Notes under the pieces: generated by a model | What the model was told of the DNA's origin: nothing | Seen by the model: the letters and a program-made list of their open reading frames with translations, nothing else | Databases searched by the model: none | Position numbers and translations under genes: made by a program | In this document: positions 55,575 to 64,000 of the stretch, one piece after another | How positions within the stretch are numbered: position 1 is the stretch's first letter | Layout: every line of letters starts with the position of its first letter | DNA from: SAR324 cluster bacterium | GTDB taxonomy: Bacteria; SAR324; NAC60-12 | DNA: 64,000 bases | Assembly (NCBI GenBank): GCA_028281495.1 | Contig: JANQJU010000031.1 | Span: 62,001-126,000 of the forward strand | Reading direction: 5' to 3'

Positions 55575-56026
55575 ATGTTTTTAAAGAAGGGGGTCGTGTC
55601 TTTTAATTTGTGAATGAGAGGGGAGCTTTTTTTCAAACATGCCGTCACATCAGAAGCCCAGTTCATGACACGATGGATGCTTTCCGCATCAAACCCCAAA
55701 CGTTCCCCAATGTGTTGGAGATATTCAGCCTCTTGCTGAGTGAAACGGTTATCGATAACCGCCACTTCCGCGAGGATGACAAACATCCGAGAGGCCCGTT
55801 CCCTCTCCGTTTTCAGCAGGTGGAGTTTGGGCTTTTTTTTCTGTTTGAGCATGGTGACCAACTCATCCGCATCGTCCTTACTTTCAATACATTTCAAGAT
55901 GCTCTGAATATAGATCATTTCTGGTTTGACCAAGCTATCATCAGCCACCGCCATTCCGACGATAGCCTGAGCTAGCCAACGTTTTTCTTCAGGGGGGAGG
56001 GGATCAATAAAAGCGAAATCAAACAT
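55571..56026 (-). CDS. TerB-like helical protein
   Basis: 151 residues, cytoplasmic, all-helical. It resembles the TerB (tellurite-resistance) fold: VGMAVADDSLVKPEMIYI and EVAVIDNRFTQQEAEYL repeat the acidic 'A.aDg.....E...l' motif. No other ter genes are present, so tellurite resistance is not implied. AGGACCCC precedes the start; it follows a 69-residue gene by 12 bp. Confidence 0.7.
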   Translation of the reverse strand: MFDFAFIDPLPPEEKRWLAQAIVGMAVADDSLVKPEMIYIQSILKCIESKDDADELVTMLKQKKKPKLHLLKTERERASRMFVILAEVAVIDNRFTQQEAEYLQHIGERLGFDAESIHRVMNWASDVTACLKKSSPLIHKLKDTTPFFKNI

Positions 56027-56038
56027 GAGGGGGTCCTA

Positions 56039-56248
56039 TCACTTATGAAATTGTTTAATGGCTCGATATAGTTTGATGCGGTCCAACAAACCGAACTCTT
56101 GATACTCTGGTTTTTCAATTCGGCAGCTGAAACAACCATTCCCAATCCAAATGGCCAACCCGCTATCGTGCTTGGCCCAAAAGCGATCTACAGTCCAGCG
56201 CTGGGGTTCCGTCTTCAGGCTGTTGAGGATCACGTTTGAACCATTCAT
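56039..56248 (-). CDS. Hypothetical 69-residue protein
   Basis: Starts MNGSNVILNSLKTEPQRW and has GNGCFSCRIEKPEY with a CxxC pair. GGCAGGGACTCC precedes the ATG. It lies between the large TPR gene and the TerB-like gene in the same direction (14 and 12 bp gaps), so a three-gene operon is likely. The CxxC could bind metal or be redox-active; not recognised. Confidence 0.6.
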   Translation of the reverse strand: MNGSNVILNSLKTEPQRWTVDRFWAKHDSGLAIWIGNGCFSCRIEKPEYQEFGLLDRIKLYRAIKQFHK

Positions 56249-56262
56249 GGAGTCCCTGCCAA

Positions 56263-59200
56263 TTACTGTGAGGGTTGCGATTGTGTGTTTGAATCGGTGG
56301 CTTTGGCTTCCTGCAAGCTCTTCAGATACGTGGTAATTTCTGTAGAATTTTGCTTAGCCGCTTCCTGATACTGTGCATATTTGGGGGCAGCTTCCATTTT
56401 GGCAACTCGATCATAGTGAATTTTAGCTTTTTGCCACTGTTCTTGTTCATGATACAAAAGTGCCAACTGATAATTGAGTAAAATATACCACTGCGATGAT
56501 TTGGCAATTGGACGAGCGGCAGCCTTGGCTAGATAGCGAGTCGCCTCTTTAGGTTTCTTACTACGGTCCAATTCTGAAAGCTGCCAGAGGGCATTCAATT
56601 CCTCTTCGGTCACTCCACCCTGATCGGTCTTAGCCAACCATTCACGAGCTTTTTTTGTTTGTTTCAAATGACTTAACGCATAAATCCCAATCGTAAAAGC
56701 ATACTGAATCTTATCTTCTTTTTTCTTGAGAAACGGATAAGTCTTTTCATAGAGGCGCACCACACTTTTATAATCTTTGGTTTTCTCATAGATGGCTCGC
56801 AGACGTTCTGTCAGAAAAAGCCGGTTGTCCAAATCATTGGAAGAAACAATATTCACTGCTTTTTCATAGAACTGACGTGCTTGTTTGGTCTTAGAGAGTT
56901 CTTCGGCTGCTTGTCCTTGGGTAATGATTGCATCCAGGTTTTTGGTTTTGGACGCATCAAACTTTGACCAACGTTCGTAGGCACTCAACACACCTTCCCA
57001 ATTTTTTTGCTCCAACTCAGCAAATACTAAAGTCTCAAACAATCGATTACTGGGTTGAAACCGCCCCGCCTTCATTTCTTTGCGGATCAATTGGGTGACT
57101 TGTGGCCAAGCTTTATCGGCAATCAGCTGATCCAATTGATTGGATGCTAAGAACTTTTCGAGTTCTTTCAATCGATTCTGCGCTGCTTGTTGAAGGTCTT
57201 TGTTTTGCTTGGTTTTCACCGAAGTATGCGCCACTACCAAGCGATATTGTTGTGAGGCCGGTGCCCATTTTTCTTCCTGATCATAAATCCGCCCCAGATG
57301 ATACATTACGGGAACATACCACTTTGTGTCTTGCAAAGAGCGCTCACTCAGTTGGTTCAATACGGCAATCGCCTGCTCCGGCTGTTTTTGATTTTCTTCC
57401 ACGGCACTCAGCAACAAACCAGCTTCCATATCCGAATCTTGATTGGTGCCATGGTCTGCTTCTTTGAGCCATTGGCGAGCTTGATCCGGACGTTGTAAAG
57501 GATGGTGATAGAGTTGCCCCAACACGAAAGCATACTTTTTCAATGCGTTACGATCTTTGAGGTAAGGCGTCAGGTATTTTTTGTACACGCGCACTACTTG
57601 CCAATAATCTTCATCCGCGAAATACAAATCTGCCAAATGTGAAGCGATGTTTTCTCGCAATTCCAGATTGGAATCTGGCATCTCCTGCAATGCTTCTTCG
57701 TACTTCGTTTTGCTCAATTCGATACTGTTTAATTGCTCATGCACCTGGGCCCAGTCGATCAGAATTTCCGGTTTTCGTAGGTCTTTTGGAAATTTTTCGT
57801 CCCAGCGGGTGTATGTATTGGCCACCTGTTGCCAATAAGTGAGCTGACGGTAGGCATTTGCCCAACTGCCAAAGTGATCGCTTCGAAGTTCAAAGTCGTC
57901 TTTCAAATAAAATTCTTCCAGCAGCAACGCGAGATTTTGCCATTGTTGCAATTCTTGATAAGCGACCACCAACAGGTCCAACACGGATTTTTCATACTGA
58001 GGGTTGTTTTTGAGAACTGTCAGATCTTCTGTTGCGCCAACCCACTGCTTTCCATGCACACGGCAGCTACCACGAGCATACAAATAATAATGCAACTCTT
58101 CCTCATTGGAAGTTTCTGGAAGCTCCTGCAAGTCTACCAAGATTCGAGCACATCGATTGTTCTGTAAATCCAGCATCACGGACTTGAGCTGGAAGACTTG
58201 TCGTTGTTTGGGCGCTAAGGCTTCATTGGCTTTTGCTGTTGCAAAGAGTTCTTGTTGTTCTTCCAGCCTGCCGGTCTTTTCGAAAAGCTGAGAGAGAATC
58301 TGAAAAATCTGAGCATTATTTTCGTATTTTTCGCTTTGCTGAGCACGTTGGAGTTCAAGAATTGCCGAACTGGCATCGTCGTTTTGGTAAAACATCATGC
58401 CCATGTTGTAATGGGCATCGGCAGCATATGCGATTTCTCCTGTAGACAAATAGCTACGATACGAACGAACCGCTGATTCGGGTTTATTTGCCTCTTGGTA
58501 AAGCAAACCCAACCGGTAGTGCGTTGTGGCTTGATATTCCGTATTCTTGGTTTTTAGGTACGACTCGTAAAGTTTGATCGGAGCTTCAACAGGAGGGGTT
58601 ATTGCATCGGAATTGCCCTTAGCTTGATTCTCGGCTTTTGCTTGGAGACGAAGACCATACAGCACCTCAGCACGAGAAAATAATGCAGTCGTGGCATAAG
58701 TGGATTGAGGATAACGTTCCAATTGCTCAAAAAAGCGTAACGCATTGGAATAGCGCTGCTCTTGCCAGGATTGCTGACCCATCTGGTAATACAAAGTGGG
58801 CAAGTGCTCCTTGTCATTGGAAAGTTTTCCATACTGTTGAAACCAACGGACAGAATTTTGAGAATCCTTCAATTGAAAGGCTGCTGTCCCCAAAAGGTAC
58901 AAACGGTCAACACGCTGTTCTTTTGGCAACGCATCCGGGGCTGATACTTTCGAAAGGTGTTCATAGGTTTTTTGGTACAAAGGCTGAGCTTCCTTCATCT
59001 TTTTATCGGCCAAGGCTCTTTCTGCCAGCGTGAAAGCGGATTTACCTGCCATATACCGAGCTTGGGTACGGAATTCTGTTTGAGGGGATTTTTGTAGCAA
59101 TGTCTCTAGATGGGAGATCGCAGAGGGATAATCTTCCAACACGAAATAAAGATAACCGCTCGTCATGGTGGCGACTTCAAACCATTGACTTTCTGGAAAC

Positions 59201-59505
59201 TCGGCAATCAATTTTTGATACAGATCGATTACCTCTTTAGGAGGATTGGATCGTAATTCAGCAGAACGCGCTCGTAAAAACAGAACCGCTTCACGATATT
59301 CACCGGTGGGGAATTCGTCCAAATAGGTTGTGGCAGCTTGCTTTGCGGAATAATACAATTCGTCTCTGAAAAGATTCTGAATCAGTTGGTATTGATTCGC
59401 ATCGGACATCCCGTCTGACGTCCATATAGCTTGAACCGACAACGGCCAAAATAGCACGCTTAGAAAAAATAAAACGTAAGGGGAAAATTGTCGTCGATGT
59501 TTCAT
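56263..59505 (-). CDS. Large periplasmic TPR-repeat protein
   Basis: 1080 residues from the ATG at 59505, which gives the cleanest signal peptide (hydrophobic PYVLFFLSVLFWPL, ending VQA); starts at 59523 (ATG) or further upstream (TTG) are possible, and none has a strong ribosome-binding site. The rest is a solenoid of about 25-30 TPR-like repeats, e.g. TEFRTQARYMAGKSAFTLAE, ALRFFEQLERYPQSTYATTA, SAVRSYRSYLSTGEIAYAAD. Similar proteins (BamD/YbgF-like arrays) act in envelope assembly or as scaffolds. First gene of a likely operon with the 69-residue and TerB-like genes. Confidence 0.8.
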   Translation of the reverse strand: MKHRRQFSPYVLFFLSVLFWPLSVQAIWTSDGMSDANQYQLIQNLFRDELYYSAKQAATTYLDEFPTGEYREAVLFLRARSAELRSNPPKEVIDLYQKLIAEFPESQWFEVATMTSGYLYFVLEDYPSAISHLETLLQKSPQTEFRTQARYMAGKSAFTLAERALADKKMKEAQPLYQKTYEHLSKVSAPDALPKEQRVDRLYLLGTAAFQLKDSQNSVRWFQQYGKLSNDKEHLPTLYYQMGQQSWQEQRYSNALRFFEQLERYPQSTYATTALFSRAEVLYGLRLQAKAENQAKGNSDAITPPVEAPIKLYESYLKTKNTEYQATTHYRLGLLYQEANKPESAVRSYRSYLSTGEIAYAADAHYNMGMMFYQNDDASSAILELQRAQQSEKYENNAQIFQILSQLFEKTGRLEEQQELFATAKANEALAPKQRQVFQLKSVMLDLQNNRCARILVDLQELPETSNEEELHYYLYARGSCRVHGKQWVGATEDLTVLKNNPQYEKSVLDLLVVAYQELQQWQNLALLLEEFYLKDDFELRSDHFGSWANAYRQLTYWQQVANTYTRWDEKFPKDLRKPEILIDWAQVHEQLNSIELSKTKYEEALQEMPDSNLELRENIASHLADLYFADEDYWQVVRVYKKYLTPYLKDRNALKKYAFVLGQLYHHPLQRPDQARQWLKEADHGTNQDSDMEAGLLLSAVEENQKQPEQAIAVLNQLSERSLQDTKWYVPVMYHLGRIYDQEEKWAPASQQYRLVVAHTSVKTKQNKDLQQAAQNRLKELEKFLASNQLDQLIADKAWPQVTQLIRKEMKAGRFQPSNRLFETLVFAELEQKNWEGVLSAYERWSKFDASKTKNLDAIITQGQAAEELSKTKQARQFYEKAVNIVSSNDLDNRLFLTERLRAIYEKTKDYKSVVRLYEKTYPFLKKKEDKIQYAFTIGIYALSHLKQTKKAREWLAKTDQGGVTEEELNALWQLSELDRSKKPKEATRYLAKAAARPIAKSSQWYILLNYQLALLYHEQEQWQKAKIHYDRVAKMEAAPKYAQYQEAAKQNSTEITTYLKSLQEAKATDSNTQSQPSQ

Positions 59506-59793
59506 GGCTTGTTGAAGTTGCATTTTATAGGGCCGGATGAGCAGGGTTATTGAATCGCAAAGATGCAGTTGAATCAACGGAGTATCGAATTGAAACTCGG
59601 AAATAAACGGCTTAGGGCTAGCCTCTAATATTCAGGAACAATGCCACCTCATAGCAAAATTGCGTAATGGTAATTGCTTAACGGTGGATCCTACCAGAAG
59701 TGATAGTCATACGAGTGCTGAGTTAGCTTGAAACGATTGTAGTATGAGATGACCAAATTTTGAAGGCAGTGCTCTGGAATATCCAGCAAACGG

Positions 59794-61539
59794 TCAGGTA
59801 CCAGGAAACTCTTTTTCTTTGATCATTTTCATGAATTCTACCACCTGGGTACGTACCTCTGTATTACCCAAGCTGTATTCATAAAAAGTACGGCCTGTCA
59901 CGGTTCGTTCGACCTCAATCGCACCATATTTTGCATCCTGTTCTGCCGTAGCAAACACAACATAAGGCGTGAAGACATATTCGTCGCCTGTCGCATAGGC
60001 CATTCCTTTGGGTTTGACCTTCGCTTCGCCTCCAATGATGAAGAGATAGTCGGTCGAAGAATCGCCCACGACATATTTCATCAAATATGGCACGACCCAA
60101 TCGTGCTTTGGTGTACGGCGTCGCACTACACTGCCTTCACCAAAAGCATTCATCAACTTCGTTACCAAATTGCTCAGGTTTTGGAATTCCCCACCCAATT
60201 TGAGGCGAACATTCGCAAGCCGTCCTTTGTATTTGGAAGCGGACTGGCACAAATAAAAAAATGGGACCTGTTTTTCTCGCAAACTGGTGATCTTCCATTC
60301 CGGTTCTGGCTCGGGTTCCGGTTCTGGCTCGGGAGGGGGTGGGGCTTCGGTTTGGATCGGCTCGGGAGGTTTGACTTTCTTTTTTTTCTGCATGCCTAAG
60401 AAGGATTTCAGCTTATCCATTGGGGAACGCGCCAGCTTCGCACCCTCTTTGGTCGACCCTTTGAACTGTCCCAAATCTCCGTATTTCTCGCTCAAGGAAG
60501 GAACTTCCGTTTTATGTTGTTCATCTACCGTGTCGTTGACTGTCGAAATGAGATTGTTGAATTTGTTGGAGGGTAATCTGCGGAGTAATGGGATTTCTTT
60601 TGTAGGGTCTTCTTCGATCCAAGCCGAGATCGTTCTTCCATCGATTTCATAAGTATCGTAGACCTTTTTTTTATCCGGATTGTCCTTGAGACGGCTTTCC
60701 AACCAATGGGTGAGATACTCCTGTTTCAGAATCTCAAAATTCATATAGTTGTACTGAAACATTTTTTGCTCATTGCCTACTTTGGCAGAAAGACCTCCTC
60801 GGAAATAAATGAGGAAAAACAGATTTCGATAATCGTACTTTTCGATGACATGGGGGTAACAATAAAAGAAATTTTTTTCACGTCGCTCCAAGATACGGTC
60901 CCCGCTGATGTGGCTCATGCTGAGCGTTTGGTAAAGCTCTTTTTGGTACTGAGGCTTGATGGTGTATTTGAATAAAACTTTCAGGACCTCGCGGAGTTGC
61001 TCTAAAATGGCTTTTTTCTCATCTGCTGGAAAGCGAGAAGGGAAATCTTTCTCGGGATTGTTTAAGGCACGGCGCATCACATCAATGCATTCCATCGTTT
61101 TTTTGATTTTGTAGATATCATAAAGAATATGGACTTCTTTCTCAAAAGGATCTCTGGGCACATATTCTAACTTATTGTTCTTAGCTTGTACTTGGAAGAA
61201 GTGTACGAGGAAATCGGTGATCCCCCCTTCTGCGTTGAATGGAAGAATGAACCGGAGCGCACTCCGTTTGCCTTCAGCATCCAATTGGCGGATATCCTCC
61301 AACTTATTTTGTAAAAATTGATTTAAAAAACGTCGCACATGGCTCGCTTCTAAAACAGAGGGTGCGTTCGTATCGAAATCCGTTTCGAAGTACTCTTCTT
61401 GTTTACGTTTCCAGTATTCTTTCCATTGTTCCACTTCATGGAGGCGATCCCGAATATATTTATCTGGATCATCAATTGTGTCGGTTTTGATTAGGCTGGC
61501 AACAGAGCGATTCGCATTAGAAGATTGTGTGGTGGACAT
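59794..61539 (-). CDS. Hypothetical cytoplasmic protein with proline/glutamate linker
   Basis: 581 residues from ATG 61539; no signal peptide or membrane segment. A ~330-residue helical N-terminal domain (rich in charged residues; KEYWKRKQEEYFETDF, FLIYFRGGLSAKVG) is joined through a (PE)n linker (EPEPEPEPEPE near residue 415) to a ~160-residue C-terminal domain ending YEYSLGNTEVRTQVVEFMKM. I do not recognise either domain. Confidence 0.65.
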   Translation of the reverse strand: MSTTQSSNANRSVASLIKTDTIDDPDKYIRDRLHEVEQWKEYWKRKQEEYFETDFDTNAPSVLEASHVRRFLNQFLQNKLEDIRQLDAEGKRSALRFILPFNAEGGITDFLVHFFQVQAKNNKLEYVPRDPFEKEVHILYDIYKIKKTMECIDVMRRALNNPEKDFPSRFPADEKKAILEQLREVLKVLFKYTIKPQYQKELYQTLSMSHISGDRILERREKNFFYCYPHVIEKYDYRNLFFLIYFRGGLSAKVGNEQKMFQYNYMNFEILKQEYLTHWLESRLKDNPDKKKVYDTYEIDGRTISAWIEEDPTKEIPLLRRLPSNKFNNLISTVNDTVDEQHKTEVPSLSEKYGDLGQFKGSTKEGAKLARSPMDKLKSFLGMQKKKKVKPPEPIQTEAPPPPEPEPEPEPEPEWKITSLREKQVPFFYLCQSASKYKGRLANVRLKLGGEFQNLSNLVTKLMNAFGEGSVVRRRTPKHDWVVPYLMKYVVGDSSTDYLFIIGGEAKVKPKGMAYATGDEYVFTPYVVFATAEQDAKYGAIEVERTVTGRTFYEYSLGNTEVRTQVVEFMKMIKEKEFPGT

Positions 61540-61571
61540 GACTTCAATCAAATTCGTTGAGTTAAAACGGT

Positions 61572-61628
61572 GTCAACTAGGAACAGTGAGGCTTTCCTAA
61601 GCCTGAGTGACTTCCGAATGAAGTTGAC
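61572..61628. other. Long imperfect hairpin between divergent genes
   Basis: GTCAACT (61572-61578) pairs with AGTTGAC (61622-61628); GGAA (61580-61583) with TTCC (61612-61615); AGGCTT-TCCT-AAGCCT (61589-61604) forms the tip. It could be an RNA leader structure or a dyad operator. Confidence 0.4.
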
Positions 61629-61778
61629 GGAGTATAAGATTTGAGGACCAATAACAACTCCTCTATAATACTGAGATGGTTTAGTAAATGTTCTACCATG
61701 CCAAATAGAGCTTCAATAGCCCTGAAGCATACAACATTTGGCCAATGTACAATAAAATATAATGAAAGTCGTCCTGAT

Positions 61779-62405
61779 ATGAGCAAAACACAGATCAAGA
61801 TTTGTGGCTTAACCAATCTTCAACAAATTCAAGAGTGTATCGAAATTGGAGTGACCTGGATCGGTCTCAACTGTTACCCGAAATCTCCCCGTTACCTGCG
61901 CCCCAAAGCTATCCGCGAACTCGTTGCTGAAATCCCGGAAGAGGTAACCACCGTGGGAGTTTTTGTAAATGAACCCGCGGACAACGTGGAACACATTTTA
62001 CAATATACGCGAATGCAATATGCTCAACTGCACGGGCATGAAACACCGACCTATGTCTCTGCATTGAAAGTCCCTTCTATAAAAGCTTTTCGGGTCTCTG
62101 ATCAATTCCGCCTGGAAGAAATTGCAGAATACCCTCAAGGTATCTTTTTACTCGATTCCTACCATCCCAATCTCTATGGCGGCACTGGCGATCCCTTCAA
62201 CTGGGAAATTGCAAAAAAGGCCCAACAGTTCGGGAAATTCATGCTCGCTGGTGGATTGAAGCCAGAAAATGTCGGAAAAGCTGTCAAACAAGTACAGCCT
62301 TTTGGAGTAGATGTGAGCAGCGGGGTGGAATCAAGTCCTGGGGTCAAAGACTTACAAAAGGTCAGGAGGTTTGTAGAGGAGGTACGTAAAGCCGAAGGGG
62401 AGTAA
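61779..62405 (+). CDS. trpF: Phosphoribosylanthranilate isomerase TrpF
   Basis: 208 residues from ATG 61779; the longer in-frame extension upstream has no family match. Converts N-(5-phosphoribosyl)anthranilate to CdRP in tryptophan synthesis. The catalytic Cys is in KICGLTN (C9) and the general acid Asp in FLLDSYHPNLYGGTG; LAGGLKPENV and DVSSGVESSPGVKD bind phosphate. It stands alone here, without other trp genes, so the pathway is dispersed. Confidence 0.94.
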   Translation: MSKTQIKICGLTNLQQIQECIEIGVTWIGLNCYPKSPRYLRPKAIRELVAEIPEEVTTVGVFVNEPADNVEHILQYTRMQYAQLHGHETPTYVSALKVPSIKAFRVSDQFRLEEIAEYPQGIFLLDSYHPNLYGGTGDPFNWEIAKKAQQFGKFMLAGGLKPENVGKAVKQVQPFGVDVSSGVESSPGVKDLQKVRRFVEEVRKAEGE

Positions 62406-62408
62406 AAT

Positions 62409-62430
62409 GAGGGCCTAGACAACAGCCCTC
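62409..62430. terminator. Hairpin between convergent trpF and lon
   Basis: GAGGGC-N10-GCCCTC. On the minus strand it is followed by ATTTTACT, so it best serves lon; there is only a short T-run, so termination strength is uncertain. Confidence 0.5.
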
Positions 62431-62439
62431 TATGAAAAA

Positions 62440-64000
62440 CTAATTGTGTGAATAGCTGGGCACTTCCGAATCTTTAAAAGAGTCATCTGGAATCACCTTT
62501 TTTGCAGACGTGCTCTCGTCTTTGTCTTCAGTTTCTTCCGGCGGATCTTCTACAGCGACAGGGAATCGCTCCAACGCCACTTTGAGAACCTCTTCTGCAT
62601 ACTTCACAGGTATGATCTTAAGCTCTCGTTTGATTTCATCTGGAATCTCTACCAGATCCTTTTCATTGGCTTCTGGAATTAATACGGTTTCGATACCTCC
62701 CCGCTTGGCTGCCAATAGCTTTTCCTTCAACCCTCCAATCGGCAACACCCGTCCTCGCAGGGTGATTTCTCCAGTCATGGCCACTTCTTTGTTGACTGGG
62801 ATCCCTGTAAACGCGCTGACTAGCGATGTGGTGATAGTGATGCCGGCTGAAGGACCATCTTTAGGAACGGCTCCCTCAGGAACATGAATGTGAATATCTG
62901 TTTCTTTGAAGACCGAAGAATAGATGCCAAATTGGTTGGAATTCGTCCTGACATAACTCAAGGCCGCCTTTGCTGATTCTTTCATCACATCACCCAGTTG
63001 ACCGGTCAATTTGAGTTTCCCTTTGCCTTTCATCAAACTCACTTCCGTGGTCAACAGTTCACCACCAGCTTGTGTCCAAGCCAAACCTGACGTAATTCCA
63101 ATTTCATTTTTTTCATCAATTTTTCCATGTTTATAACGTGGGACACCCAAAAAATCGTGGACCCTTTTGGGAGTGATCGTAATCGAAGTGGTTTTAGTAG
63201 ATTGTACCAATTGTCGCGCTACTTTCCGACATACTTTAGAGATAGAACGCTCTAGATTCCGCACTCCTGCTTCTCTGGTATAACGTTGAATGATCTCGGT
63301 AATTCCTTTTTGACGAAACTTGATCTGTTCCAGATGCAAACCATTTTCTTCAATCTGCTTGGGAATCAAGTGACGAGTGGCAATATGTTCCTTTTCTAGC
63401 TCGGTGTAGCCAGATAGGTTGATGACCTCCATGCGATCTCGCAAAGCGGGGGGGATGTTTTGACCAACGTTCGCAGTACAGAAAAACAGGACATCCGAAA
63501 GGTCGAATTCGATTTCCAAATAGTGGTCCATGAAGGAATGGTTTTGCTCACGATCTAAAACCTCCAATAAGGCTGCAGCAGGATCTCCCATCACTCCATG
63601 AGTCATTTTATCCACTTCATCTAACAACATCAGGGGGTTGGAACTTTTTGCCTTTTTGAGTGATTGAATGATCTTGCCTGGTAGAGCCCCGATGTATGTT
63701 CGACGATGGCCGCGAATCTCAGCCTCATCACGAACCCCCCCTAAACTGATTCTGACAAAATTGCGTCCCAAAGCTTTTGCTACAGATCGAGCTAACGAAG
63801 TTTTCCCCACACCAGGAGGTCCTACCAAACAAATAATCGGACCTCTCATTTGCCCTACTTTTTGGGCCACTGCGAGATACTCGACAATCCGTTCTTTGAT
63901 TTTATCCAAGCCGTAATGTTCTTTATTTAATACGCTCTCGGCTTCTTCTAAATCGAAGCGATCTTCGGTTTTGTCTCCCCAAGGCATCGCAAGGAGCCAA
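62440..64000 (-). CDS. lon: ATP-dependent protease Lon, partial
   Basis: The reading frame is open to the window edge (WLLAMPWGDKTEDRFDLEEA matches the normal Lon interior), so the N-terminal domain lies outside. Present: AAA+ domain with Walker A GPPGVGKTS, Walker B LMLLDEVDKM and arginine-finger region, then the LonC serine protease domain with the catalytic Ser in PKDGPSAGITIT and Lys in LKEKLLAAKRGG. A ~40-residue acidic Glu/Asp/Ser tail ends the protein. Lon degrades misfolded and regulatory proteins in the cytoplasm. Confidence 0.96.
   Translation of the reverse strand, partial: WLLAMPWGDKTEDRFDLEEAESVLNKEHYGLDKIKERIVEYLAVAQKVGQMRGPIICLVGPPGVGKTSLARSVAKALGRNFVRISLGGVRDEAEIRGHRRTYIGALPGKIIQSLKKAKSSNPLMLLDEVDKMTHGVMGDPAAALLEVLDREQNHSFMDHYLEIEFDLSDVLFFCTANVGQNIPPALRDRMEVINLSGYTELEKEHIATRHLIPKQIEENGLHLEQIKFRQKGITEIIQRYTREAGVRNLERSISKVCRKVARQLVQSTKTTSITITPKRVHDFLGVPRYKHGKIDEKNEIGITSGLAWTQAGGELLTTEVSLMKGKGKLKLTGQLGDVMKESAKAALSYVRTNSNQFGIYSSVFKETDIHIHVPEGAVPKDGPSAGITITTSLVSAFTGIPVNKEVAMTGEITLRGRVLPIGGLKEKLLAAKRGGIETVLIPEANEKDLVEIPDEIKRELKIIPVKYAEEVLKVALERFPVAVEDPPEETEDKDESTSAKKVIPDDSFKDSEVPSYSHN

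Noticed and set aside
55571..56026. Tellurite resistance function for the TerB-like gene
   Set aside because: No terC, terD or terZ neighbours; the TerB fold occurs in many unrelated contexts.

Overview
The window reads as chromosomal DNA of a Gram-negative bacterium of moderate G+C. Support: many Sec signal peptides and periplasmic or outer-envelope proteins, a NifA/NorR-type sigma-54 activator, NirB/NirD, an imuA-imuB-dnaE2 mutagenesis set, a YceI-like protein, and Lon. The mix (DmsBC-like fusion beside a Nas-type nitrate reductase, Rpn-type nucleases, FISUMP and transglutaminase-like surface proteins) would suit a proteobacterial, SAR324 or former-deltaproteobacterial lineage, but I cannot place it from sequence alone. 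No rRNA, tRNA or CRISPR array was seen.

Layout. (1) 1-18134 is a nitrate/nitrite assimilation island. Leftward: a MobB-MobA fusion (cut by the window edge), a GAF histidine-kinase-like protein without its phospho-accepting His, nirB, a GAF-type sigma-54 activator and an Rpn-type nuclease. Rightward, behind a near-consensus sigma-54 promoter: a 16-Cys ferredoxin/DmsC membrane-anchor fusion, nasA, nrtA, nrtB, a double-ATPase nrtCD, nirD with Rieske ligands, and a class III nucleotide cyclase. Together they would import nitrate, reduce it to nitrite and ammonium, supply the Mo cofactor and sense the supply. (2) 18139-22052 is an A+T-rich block with a 1268-residue protein. A T4-type lysozyme fold is split by a ~200-residue insertion and followed by long degenerate helical repeats. 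(3) 22434-28813 is the DNA-damage mutagenesis cassette imuA-imuB ... dnaE2, interrupted by an A+T-rich stretch with one small secreted-protein gene on the other strand. (4) 29250-31981 holds a second Rpn-type nuclease with a heptad-repeat tail, a secreted tandem alpha/beta-barrel protein and an ECF-like sigma factor.

(5) 32033-46214 is the most striking part: a tightly packed five-gene leftward operon (gaps of 13, 17, -4 and 23 bp) made only of exported proteins. In transcription order these are a FISUMP-domain protein with a long Gly/Ser/Asp repeat, a small secreted paralogue of its N-terminal domain, a lipoprotein with a CXXCH haem motif, and two giant paralogous transglutaminase-like proteins of 1344 and 2277 residues. 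The last has a PKD domain and a C-terminus organised like a polymorphic toxin. I do not recognise this as a described system.

(6) 46530-64000 is mixed housekeeping and hypothetical genes: three SAM methyltransferases, a GT-C-like membrane protein, a double-HTH/GIY-YIG protein, a YceI-like protein, three very small proteins with good ribosome-binding sites, an Rsm22-like protein, a TerB-like protein, a large periplasmic TPR protein, an unrecognised 581-residue protein, trpF and lon (cut by the right edge).
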